Below are positions 50,107 through 60,371 of a DNA stretch of 64,000 nt, one piece after another. This DNA is from Hyperoplus lanceolatus (Eukaryota; Chordata; Actinopteri; Uranoscopiformes; Ammodytidae): assembly GCA_026929865.2 (NCBI GenBank), contig CM049409.1, positions 7,595,452 through 7,659,451 of the forward strand. Reading direction: 5' to 3'. Each line of letters opens with the position of its first letter. The first letter of the stretch is position 1. Both the position numbers and the translations under genes were made by a program. The notes under the pieces are model-generated. The model made no database searches. It saw only the letters and a program-made list of their open reading frames with translations, and was not told where the DNA came from.

Positions 50107-50690
50107 TAGGGGCCTAATGATTATTGTATCGGTCAGTCATCAATATCAGATTTGCATTGATGTTACCTGGTTAATCATTGACATTACTACCACAAAAAAC
50201 AAAACCTCACATAAGTGAAACTGGATGTCGTGTCATATTTGCTGTTGTTCGAATGTGCAGGAAATACTTTTGTTTTTAAGGTTATCCGTTTTAAGTTTAC
50301 AGTCATGACCATGCACAGAGTAATTCAACCTAGTTGCATTCACAAGTTTTTACAACAAGAGGAAGTATAATCCATGTGTGCGCATTAGCCGGTGTGATGA
50401 AAAGGCATATTCATGAGAGGCAGCTTCTGACAGGTAATAAAATGGAGTCCTTGCCACTAAGCCCAGAGCTATGATTAGGGCCAAATTATAATGCACTTCA
50501 TTTTCTGTTTGTCTGGCAGCTGTCTCTTTCCGCTCCTGTTCTATACCTTCAGTGTTTGCTAGATGCTGCGGCTGTGAAGTTTTTGAAAATTGGTTCGCCC
50601 AACCACCTTCAAATCCAATCTCTGTCATGTCAACTCCGTCTGATTCGCGTTTGTGAAAGGCATTTATAAATGTCTGAAATTGCATATTAT
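50107..50690. other. Unassigned non-coding DNA
   Basis: No gene or complete repeat recognised. Confidence 0.45.
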
Positions 50691-50692
50691 TC

Positions 50693-50693
<1 letters not shown>

Positions 50694-50750
<57 letters not shown>

Positions 50751-50800
50751 CACACTCACACTCACACACACTCTCACTCACTCACTCACTCATAGGTACA
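50694..50800 (+). repeat. (CA)n grading into (CACTCA)n
   Basis: About 25 CA units, followed by CACACT and CTCA variants to about 50,792. Confidence 0.9.
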
Positions 50801-51651
50801 CACATACGCTTACACTCAGGAGGCAGGAAAGAAGTGAGCACGTCAATGAACTTGCAGCTGCCACTCGGGCTGTTTGCAGGTGGAAATGGCTGATTTTTAT
50901 AGATGGGATGTGTTGCTTTCTGAGAGGCACGGCTATTATGCTGCTGGAAATAAAATGGCCCAACTAAAGTGTAGAGTGAGAACAATGTAGGCCAAGCACA
51001 TTTGGCTGAATTCAGTTAAACCGGAGTTTTCTTTCGATTTGTCAGGGGGCCGTTCGACTAGACAGTCTTTCTGTCTCACATGAATGCTAACAGCGAGGCA
51101 CATTTAGCTGTCTGCATACCGTGTACAGAGGTCAAAGGCATTTTTCAGTGAAGGAAAGTGTTATAGCTTTTGCTCTCCCTCTTCTCATCCCCCTCTCTTT
51201 ACTTGCAGGGTTTTTTTTTTCTTTATCTGAGCCTCATCTCAGTCTTATCTTTGGATAGCATCTACATCCTTTATCTCTGGCATCTTATCGCTGGTGCCAG
51301 ACACAAGCAAATGCAATTTCAAAAGAGAGTGAGCAATAAAGGGAGAATAGGACTGACAGAATTAAGGAGAAGGGGAGTGATTGAGAATAAGTGGTGTTAA
51401 AGAGTGAGGAAAATATGTAAAAGGTTTTTCCGTATCTACTATTAAGCTCTTTGCTTAAGAAAAGTACATAAAAAAAAAAAGTTTGTTTTTTTATATCACC
51501 TGGATCACGTCAAATTCCATCGGCATTTAAATGTTTCAATAGGTTTTTTTGAATGTTCTTTTTTCATAGAAAGCCCAAAAAAAAGCCTTTCTTTGACTAA
51601 ATCCAATGCATCTTTACTGTGTTGTTTTCGGGAATATATTGATTTGCACTG

Positions 51652-51659
<8 letters not shown>
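50801..51659. other. Unassigned non-coding DNA
   Basis: No gene or complete repeat recognised. Confidence 0.45.

Positions 51660-51683
<24 letters not shown>
51660..51683 (+). repeat. (A)24 homopolymer
   Basis: Twenty-four consecutive A bases, at the downstream edge of the minus-strand exon-like frame. Confidence 0.9.
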
Positions 51684-51689
51684 GATCCA

Positions 51690-51947
51690 ATCCTGGTTCC
51701 TTTGCACGACCTCTGACACCAATCAGTGTCCTCACAAAAGCAATTCTTCCACTGTAGCAAACTGTTTGCTGTTGATGGATAAAAAGCCATCCCCGTTTTG
51801 GAGTTGAAAGTCTCTGCTAGCCAGTTGAAGAAGTCAACTGCTCTTCTAGGTGCTAATGGAATCTCTGGAGGTTGCCCCTGGTCACAAAAGTAATAACCTG
51901 TGGTAGCTGTCAAAATAACTCTCTCCCCAAGGTTGCCAAGGTGCACT
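51690..51947 (-). pseudogene. Exon-like minus-strand coding fragment, product unrecognised
   Basis: On the minus strand a long pyrimidine tract (CCTTTTTCTTTTCCTCTTCAG pattern, 51,948-51,970) ends in AG, a strong splice acceptor. It opens straight into about 85 uninterrupted codons. The frame begins VHLGNLGERVILTATTGYYF and later contains RRAVDFFNWLAETF and KNCFCEDTDWCQRSCKG, a mixed hydrophobic and Cys-rich composition unlike nearby chance frames. It runs into the T24 tract; GTGAGG within the Cys-rich part could be a donor. It may be an exon of an unrecognised minus-strand gene, a fragment of a transposon protein, or a decayed gene copy. I do not recognise the family. Confidence 0.4.
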
Positions 51948-51970
51948 CTGAAGAGGAAAAGAAAAAGGCA

Positions 51971-52278
51971 GGGAAGGGGGGTAAAAAAAAAGGAGCAACA
52001 AAAAAAAAAACAGTAAGAAATAACATTTTCATTACGGCCCTCAGTGTTGGTTTCTATAGCCTCTGGGACTCCAGAGTAACCGATCGGGTGCTCGTGGTCT
52101 GGTCCCCATGTGTTCCAATTATCACATTCCTGTCGCTTCTATGCCCATGAGAGCAGCTCATAAGACATCATGCCTCAAGAGTGTGCTCTGTCACTCAGCT
52201 ATGGGGTCAACTAAAAGAAAGCAGTACAATAGGTTTGACAGAAATAACCAACACCATTATTTTAATTCAGTTGCCACC
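51971..52278. other. Unassigned non-coding DNA
   Basis: Begins with an A-rich stretch (about 51,957-52,012). No gene recognised. Confidence 0.4.
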
Positions 52279-52420
52279 AATCAATCAATCAATCAACATG
52301 TATTTGTATTGCCCTTTACAACAACCAGCAGGTATCCAAAGTGCTTTACATCAAGGAGCCACTACAACTAAACATACTGTACAGTCAGAAAGGCCCACAC
52401 AAAAGCAACAGGAGGAAGAA
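52279..52420 (-). repeat. LINE 3' tail (minus strand)
   Basis: On the minus strand it reads AAAGCACTTTGGATACCTGC, then TGGTTGTTGTAAAGGGC, then a (GATT)n tail at 52,296-52,279. This is a standard fish LINE 3' terminus. Only the end is present; no coding part was seen upstream. Confidence 0.7.
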
Positions 52421-53584
52421 AGGGAAATGACACAGCACTACCGTGTAATACAAATAAATAGGTTGCCACCAGTTTACTCATGACTTGCAGATGTTTTTCC
52501 TCAAAGCTGATATAGTTGATATTTTTAGAAATGACGGATCACATGATTCCTATGTATGTAAAAGGTTTCACTTGTGCGATGATCTCAGGGAATTATCCCC
52601 CCAGCTTGTGCAGTTCCATTAAGCTCTTTGGAGCGTTTCGGTTTTGGTTCACTCCCCCCACTCTCAAAGCGTCGCTTTTTTTAGCCTGCAACAGGAAGAT
52701 TTCTTTAAAGCAGACAGACATTTACCAGGCAGTTGTTCTTTAACTGCTGCCCATGTGTCAATTGTTGGTAAAGGATTTGGCCGGATTAACTCAAAGTGTG
52801 ACATCATGGCAATGGTTTGTTCACAGCTTCTTTCCACTGTTCCCACCTGACCGACAAATATCTGTTATGGAACATTTACATTTTCAAAACACATACTGTA
52901 TAGCTTGTCTGCAAGGATATAAGCAAACGGCTGCCCACGGAAAGCTTTTGCTTATGTTGTGCTATATTGTGTTGACTGACCTAATATACATGTGCATGAA
53001 TATCCACTCTTTGTACTTGCTCCACTCTTGGATTTACCACACTGAAAGCCATTTTCAAACCAAGCAGGATTTTTTTTCTCATGCAGAAGACGGCAAAAAA
53101 AAAAAATACAAATTGACTCCAGGTCCCTACTATGAATTCTTGCACCATGGTTTAAAAAACGGGAGCAGTTATTTTGCCTAGTTATGCACTTCAGACTCAA
53201 TTGAATGGGCCTTTGTCAGATTAGCTCTCGGATGCAAATTCACATTCTCGCATAGCATTTTCCCTGACTTCAATAAGTAACAGGGAAACATCACAACTTG
53301 GTGTTTTGAATTAAGTAGCCGTGGTTATTTTTAAATTGACATTATGCCCATGTATATTCTGCGCTGAACTGGATAGTCAGTTGCATGACTATGGCCTCAA
53401 CCTTTCCATTTCGGTCATAGAACAACAGTTGACTAATTTACTCTAACCTTTTGAGGTTGTTATTTTTTTTTACAGGTTACAACAGCACAGAAGTGTCTGT
53501 ATTGATCTATTTGTGCTTCTAGTAACTAAGGATTTTTAAGTCTCATCTGTTAACGTCATGTATTCGACCTCTTTTTCCCTCTTG

Positions 53585-53590
<6 letters not shown>
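52421..53590. other. Unassigned non-coding DNA
   Basis: No gene recognised. The 142-codon frame at 52,753-53,181 lacks domain features and runs through an A-run. Confidence 0.45.
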
Positions 53591-53596
<6 letters not shown>

Positions 53597-53652
<56 letters not shown>

Positions 53653-53656
53653 CACA
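53597..53656 (+). repeat. (CA)n microsatellite
   Basis: CA units with one AGA variant, preceded by a short CT run and followed by CACT variants. Confidence 0.9.
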
Positions 53657-56253
53657 CGTTGGCTTTCTCTGACCTCCCTCCCTCCCTTTCGCTCTCTCTG
53701 CCTCTTTCTTTCTCGCTGTCAGAGTTGCTCTGACCTCTCAATATCACACTAGCTGTCAGTGCCACACTATAAATGTCCCTTGACACTTATTCGACTCGGA
53801 TTCCCTTCGGCATTTCCATTTGCACAGAGCCAATTTCAATTTTTACAGTGCGCTCTGGGCAAGTACTGAGCAGCCTGCAGTCAGAATAAGCCAAAGTTGG
53901 GGACACAGTAACAGGTGCTCTAAGCAGAACTATTTGTGTTCTTTTGTGTGTGTCTTTGTTTGTTTCCTTGCAAAGGGGAGCTCACTCAACCAGGGATGTT
54001 ATCTAAACCAACCTTTTGGCAATGCTACCATCGGAACTAACTACCCACTGTCCTTTTTTAAATAGCTTGACAATACAAAAACTATCATCTATTATCCCAT
54101 GGGTACTGTTGATACTTTGCTTCGATAAGTCGGCCTCATTTCAGACAATAAACTGCTGACAAGATAATTAGCATGTAAATGGTGACTCATGGCAGACAAC
54201 TAGACATAGTGCCTTTATGCTACAGAGTGGACTTTCTTTCAGCACCATGGACAGCACCACACGCTTACATCTGTGTAAGGGGAGTGCCTGCTGACCAAAT
54301 TGGTGTAACCATAGAAAGAGCTAATTACCAGACACACACACACACAGACACACACTCACACACACTATTTAAATTATAATTTTGGTTGGGAACACTTGTT
54401 GTACAAGCTTTGGACTCAATCCTGGGTCTTGTGAATAGTAGTGTTCTAAAAGTAATAAAGGAATATACAATTACAAATGGGGCTATGTCTTCTGTGAATA
54501 CAGGGGTGCTGCTCTTTTTGGGGGCTGCATTATGAAGTCCAACTCACATTTCTCCAGAAAGTGTACATGGAGAGGATGAGGGAGAGTGTGTCAGTGCACC
54601 GTGCTGTGCTCAAAAAGCGAGGCTATTCCTATCCTACTCTTCACTCTCCGTTTTTCTTCACACTTGGTGTCACACATCAGCCCGTCTGGAAGCTGTCCTC
54701 TCATCTCACCACCTGTAGCACTTGGCACGGTACAGATGGTACAAAGACAGGAAACCTTCGGCACTTTCATTATTTTTTTCGTTGTTCATAATTTTTTTAT
54801 ATTGGCAGCACCAACACATAAAGTCACAGAAGATCTGATTGACCACTTGTTTTAAATTGCTGACGAATTGCAATTCTCAAGATTCGAGCCTCAGAGCTGT
54901 TTTGTAGCTGTGCGTGTGTCTTTGTGTGTGTGTGGGTGGGTGCACACATGCAATTCAATGGGTGCATACACACTCCTTTGGGATTGCCTACAAGAGGCTC
55001 ACAGGGACACAATCCTGTAACTGAACAGCTGAGTGCATACACACAGTCCAGGCAAATGATGCTTCAACAAGAATAATTGATCAATTTGTCCTGACTGAAA
55101 AACAATATTCAAGATGAAGCACAATTTTGTCTATTGCCATTGCAAGTCTCTTAGTGTCTGGTGCTGCTTTGATGAGTTTGTTGACAATATGTTTTGAGAG
55201 CTCACCTTTTTTAAGTGGCAATGCAATATCAAAAGGATTTTGTTTTAGAAAGAACGAATCCAAGGAATCATGTTAATTTTCTGCTCATCCAAGTAAGACC
55301 ATGCTGTATCAGAATCAGAGGCACAGTAAATCACTCAAAGAGCTCGAACAGAAGCACACACCACTTCATTCTCAATCATTCTGTAATAGGGAAGAAGCAA
55401 CAGTTCACTTGCACTTCCATTTGCGGATACATGTTGACTGTACTGGTGTTTAAATATTGCATGGGTGGAATACATTGATAGTGCTATATGATGCTGCAGA
55501 TGATGTGCAACCAGTGTCTATCCGAGTCTGAAAACATCCTGCCACTCTTAGAAAATAAGTAATTTTAAAACCTTTTTAATGACCCCCAACACTATTTTAT
55601 TGGTCGGCAAAAATTCAGTAGGTTAGCCACGCACCTTCCACCCAAAACAAATTAATAAATAAACACTGTCTGCAGCCCCAAAAAAGTGAGACGAGAAGGC
55701 ATTCATTGTGAATAAGTAAAATGTTGTTGTCTGGCACAGTGGGGAGTAAGTTAACATCTGGAAGGCAAAATCAGTATCTTGAGCTCTGATGAAATGACTG
55801 AAGGTGCTGCATCAATGCAACGTCCCTTATAGGAATTATTTCCCCCTGACAAAGACCTGCCTGCTGAGTGATTGAACCCTCAACTGAATAGGAATTAGCA
55901 TTGTACACCATTCATAAAGGGACCCTCAGGCTTCAGTGGATGCACAGCAACAAAAAAAGAGGCACAAACGTCAATACAAATGAGAGCATTCTCAGAAGAG
56001 TATAACCTCAAAGACAACAAAACTGCTCCTGCTGAAACGTATTTTCCGCCTGGAAAAAATATGTTTCAAGAAAGCTTTGAAATTTGAGTGGAATTATGTA
56101 TCACTTATTCGACGTAAGCCACTGAAGCAGACCCTTTCTAATATAGGGTTAGATTGTTTCCATGTTCCTTTTTTTAAATAAACATTATTGGGAAGGTAAC
56201 ACACAATGCATATACAGTATGTAAATAATATTATCAATAGTAGAAAAGGCCTC
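53657..56253. other. Unassigned non-coding DNA
   Basis: A short (CA)n patch lies at 54,331-54,365. No supported gene or complete repeat. Confidence 0.45.
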
Positions 56254-56614
56254 TTAAAGGTGGAACCAGCAATTCTTGGCACACTTGTTGTCAAAATATA
56301 TATTTTTTTCTAAATCAGTGAATATCTCCTCCAATCTGCTACCTGTCTGTACTGTGTGTGCACCAAACCTATTCTGTTGTTGACACTCAGCCTAGGCTAT
56401 GCAATCTAGTATGTGAACAAAGGGAATGTTAAAAACAAAGGCGGCTCACAGTAGCTAGCAACCTGCCTGTTTACAGAGCAAAGTCTGTGTATTCGCGTTT
56501 GATTTTAACGCACACACACAGGTACAGGAAGTGGGTTGTGAGGAGATATTCATTGATTTTGACAAACTGATTTTGACACCAAGCATTCTCCAGAATCACT
56601 AACTCCACCTTTAA
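56254..56614. mobile_element. TTAA-flanked MITE, family C
   Basis: It starts TTAAAGGTGGAACCAGCAAT. The other end read inward is TTAAAGGTGGAGTTAGTGAT, so the first 11 bases match and TTAA lies at both edges. 361 bp, non-coding. Confidence 0.8.
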
Positions 56615-56899
56615 TGTATAGTAAACTTTTTTAGATAAGTAACTATAGTTATTTTTACACTTCTTGTTTCCCCATTATTCCTTCCTCATCTTTGCTGATT
56701 AACTGACAAACTAGCACGTGCATTACTGCATTCATTAAAAAAACTCTTTAATTAATACACACAACCCACATACCTGTACATGTGCAGACAATCTAACCTT
56801 TCCATGTTTGATGTCTGTGCTGTGGTGACATCCCACTAATAAGACATCTTTGGGCTGCTGAGATGAGACTTTCTCCCCAGTGAGCAGCAGCATATCCCC

Positions 56900-57424
56900 T
56901 TAAAGGTCACATATTATGCTAAATGCACTTTTTAAATGTGTTCTAACATATCCATGGGTCCACGGTGTGCCTAGAGACTGCCAAAATATTTAAAAAAATA
57001 ACAATCTCTCCTGTTCTCACTCTCCCCCTTTCTGAAACCCCCCACCCCTCCCCCCCCAATATACTCCAGTCAGAATTTTCCCCTTTTCTGACCTCACAAA
57101 CTGGAAAGCCAGAAGCTTCCACTGTGCAGCCCACACCCCTATTTCTTATTGGTCCACGGCCCTGACAGACAGAGGGCGAGGCGTATCTGGCTTCGCTTCT
57201 GGACAGGGGGCGAGGGCAGCTCAAAGATTGTATATTTACGAGGGGAGCTGCAGCTCTTTTTAAAAAATAGGCCATTGTGAGATTAGCTGAACATCAGCAC
57301 AGTACAATAAATTATCTGAAAGTTTTGTTCAGCAAACAATTAAAGAAAAACGTATTAGGGACCACTAAGACCATATAATATGGTGTATAATAGTACCGAA
57401 AAGTGTATAATATGGGAGCTTTAA
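56900..57424 (-). mobile_element. TTAA MITE, family A, copy 3
   Basis: A full-length reverse-orientation copy with TTAA at 56,900-56,903 and 57,421-57,424. Inward termini are AGGTCACATATTAT and AGCTCCCATATTAT. It carries the family's shared frame (MAYFLKRAAAPLVNIQSL, 110 codons, from 57,275). Length 525 bp against 524 for copy 1. Confidence 0.9.
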
Positions 57425-59170
57425 TCACCCTTCTCTGTGGAGTGTCTTCACTCCTGCCTGAACCATAGCCCCCTCGTTTTTTGGTTGCAGTGACGGAGGA
57501 TGAGATGAGAGGGAGAATTAGTTCAGTGGCAGGAGCTGATTATTGGAGAGCTTCTGCTCAAAGCTTTCCTCCTACCAAAAAACAAGCCTGGTCAAGTGGA
57601 GGTAGTGGTGGCTTAACCTGGATTAGCTCTTCATGCTCATCCAGGGGCTATGTGTATGCCAGCTAGAAGGCTATTTGTGTACAAATTAAATGTGGGGCAT
57701 TTTTCAGGGAATAATTGTTGGGCGAAATATGCAATTGCCTTGTCTTGCATCCTAAGAAGATGTGTGATGTATCATTTTGGGAATGTGCTGCATGTCTTTG
57801 GAATTGCAAATCCCCTCCACAATAATTGAAAAAAGAAAATACAGCCTACTCTTTTGCAAAGGTGGTGGCTTATACCTCTGCCAATCTCAAACACAACCTG
57901 ACATGATGTGCTCTCTAAGGAGCTCATGGTCCTGCATTATACATATACAGTACATGGTGAAGATAATCTGAGCACACTTCCTCAATGAAAACAGAGACAT
58001 AGTTTAAACGTTCAAATGCTAGTATGTCCAAGGTGAATTGTTGTGCTTTATATTCTTATATGGTTCCTAAGGTACAATTATAAGCATTTTAGAGCAGGGG
58101 CTCCCAACCTTTTTTTGGTCTGGGGTATACAGCTCCTGTTATTTACCACTGTTAATAGAAGAAAAACAAATACTGTGACCCTGGAATTGGGTCTGATTGT
58201 TAGTCTGTCCACTTCATTGCTCCAGGCTGAAATATCTCATTAAATTCTATGTAGATTGCCATTATTTTTTTGTGCAAACCTCTGTGGTTCCCAGAGGAGG
58301 AATCACAATGACTTTGGCAGCCCCCCCGGATTGGTTAAACATCAACATGTTGGCATCGTCATTGTGAGCATGTTAGCATGCTGCCATTACAATTTGCCTC
58401 ACAGCCATGACAGTCACACATAGATGCGGGACAATGGGCACCCTCTACCAGCCGCAACATGTTGTTTTGCTCATATTTGTTTAATTTATCTTTTGAGTGA
58501 CATTTTGCAGGTTGACCTAAAAATCTGAAGTGCAGATGAAAACTGAACTTTTAGTTTTTTGATTACCATATTTCAAATTAGCTCAGCTACACCAGAATCC
58601 GAAATGCTTCCTACAACGGTTTGGGGATCAATAATGTACGATAAATCAGCTGCTGTTTTCTTAACATTGATTTTGATCATGCATGGATTCGAGCGCGGAT
58701 GGATGTGATACTCTCCTTTTTTACCCGTAACTTTTAATTTTTTTAGTTTATCATAACTTCCTCTGTGGGTGTCCGCTTTTGTTCTCTGATAGTCTTCTAG
58801 ATTGCAACTGCAAAGTGGCCATATCTCCCCAAATTCCATACGCTGTTTGGGAAGGGTAATTTCATATATTTTCAGAGGAATTGCCTGAAGTTGTTCCAAG
58901 GTGCACGGAGACAATGGGTCGCTGCATACCTGCATCTGGAAAGCCTCCCTCCTATCTACCATCCCTTCTTTTTCATACCCCCAGGTGCCTCTGTTGTTTT
59001 AATGTTGTTCTATTGAACATTCCCCATGCAACCTTTCAGTTGGGACTCGTTCAGCAACATAGTATCTAATTAGAGTATATTGATGGGAAGCTTTTTCTTG
59101 TTGGAGGGAAGAAAAGGCCGGTGATTTGGTGCAAAGTGACAGGTGAATCCTAGATAACTAACTGTGCTGG
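57425..59170. other. Mostly unassigned DNA with weak repeat relics
   Basis: CAGGGGCTCCCAACCTTTTT at 58,096 is a typical hAT-like terminus, but no partner end was found. CATTGTGAGCATGTTAGCAT near 58,360 resembles a fish repeat built on GTTAGCATGCT. A 129-codon minus-strand frame at 58,573-58,962 has no recognised domain. Confidence 0.35.
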
Positions 59171-59575
59171 TATTTCTTTCTTCTTCTCAGCTCCACTCCC
59201 ATCCCAAACAGATGATTTAACTCTGAAATAATTGACAGCTGACAGTAAATGGCTTCAGTTAACCTAAACTTCAGTCACAAACTAAAGTGTGCACTGAGCC
59301 CCCTGCAGCTGGCCCACTGTAATAACTTATAGATCATTTTGACCTTTTGTGAGTGGGTTTGGAGACCTTGTTTCCCCCTTCTTGTATCGCACATAGGCAA
59401 TATATCCTGTTTAATATACTGTATAGGTTTCAGTGGGCATTTAGCCTATATACCTGTATTAGGCAGGTACATATAGTAGATATACGGCGTGGGAGGAGTG
59501 GCACGGGAGCTTTAGCCCGGATCACCTTTACTGACCGGCTGTAATAAGATTACCTGCTACTCACGTCATGTCCAC

Positions 59576-59632
59576 AGAGAGAGAGAGAGGGAGGGAGAGT
59601 GAGGTGGAGATAGAGAGGGAGAGAGAGAGAGA
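59576..59632 (+). repeat. (GA)n-rich tract
   Basis: Imperfect GAGAGAG and GAGGGAG repeats just upstream of the candidate exon B, possibly within its promoter. Confidence 0.8.
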
Positions 59633-59639
59633 AACACAG

Positions 59640-59804
59640 GGCTGCTACATGTAGTTTGCTCGCACTAGAAGTGCTGCTGCCTCTTGCTGTGTCGGGTTAT
59701 AGCAGTGCGCTGATGTGCCGGTGTGAGGAGGCTGGAGCTGCCCCACCACGGCCGGTATTAGTCCCAAGGGAATTTTTGTGAAACAGTCCTGGAGTCAAAA
59801 CATG
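59640..59804 (+). other. Candidate 5' exon B ending in a start codon
   Basis: A CpG-containing segment (GCTCGCACTAG, TGTCGGGTTA, CACGGCCGGTA) ends GTCAAAACATG and is followed at once by GTAAGACC, a near-consensus donor. The ATG at 59,802-59,804 has A at position -3 (AAACATGG), a fair Kozak context. The exon would contribute only the first codon and the rest of the protein would lie beyond the window. If unspliced, the ATG would read about 30 codons into the intron. CpG density remains high to about 60,150. The exon start is unknown and the gene is not recognised. Confidence 0.5.
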
Positions 59805-59810
59805 GTAAGA
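59805..59810 (+). other. Candidate splice donor of exon B
   Basis: ATG followed by GTAAGA, then a T/C-rich stretch. Confidence 0.5.
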
Positions 59811-60292
59811 CCTTTTTCTTTCATTTCCCATGCGGCTGCGCATTATTCGCCCACATGGGCGTCACGAAACGCACGCAAACCAATTATTGTTCCCACCGCG
59901 TAATTGTCTCTTTAACCGCAGACTATATCAGCTCGTTCGGGGGGGACAGGCTTTTGCATTGCCAATATTTTAAGCGTATCATGTCGATTCCCCGCCGTGA
60001 AATGAGTAATCCGTTGGCAAAGGCGCAGTCGTTCACCTTAACTCTGCCCAGATCTGAGCCCCATAATCTCTGGATGGGAAGTTTTCAAATGCAGACTGAC
60101 TGAGCGCATCAGCGTTTCACTTTAGACTATCAGAAGGTTTCTATCCCATTAATGCGCCGTGGCCGACTGTAAAATGAAGTCAAATATTTGTCAAATCGTG
60201 CTGGGGCTAACGCTGACTGCTGCTGATTTTTTAATCTCAATATTTCACATAAGAGTGATTACTTAAGTTTTTTTTCACCTTTAATGTTGAAA

Positions 60293-60295
<3 letters not shown>

Positions 60296-60368
<73 letters not shown>
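60296..60368 (+). repeat. (GT)n microsatellite
   Basis: About 36 uninterrupted units. Confidence 0.95.

Positions 60369-60371
<3 letters not shown>

Noticed and set aside
57472..57610. Acceptor-like TTTTTTGGTTGCAG and a donor-like GTGGAG|GTAGTG, a possible internal exon
   Set aside because: Short, weak donor and no evidence linking it to exon A or B; such pairs arise often by chance.
58573..58962. 129-codon minus-strand frame
   Set aside because: No recognisable motif; length is within what chance allows in 64 kb on six frames.
59170..59245. Acceptor-like TTTCTTTCTTCTTCTCAG at 59,190 with a GTAAAT downstream
   Set aside because: A good pyrimidine tract, but the putative exon has no reading frame and the donor is weak; not enough to call.
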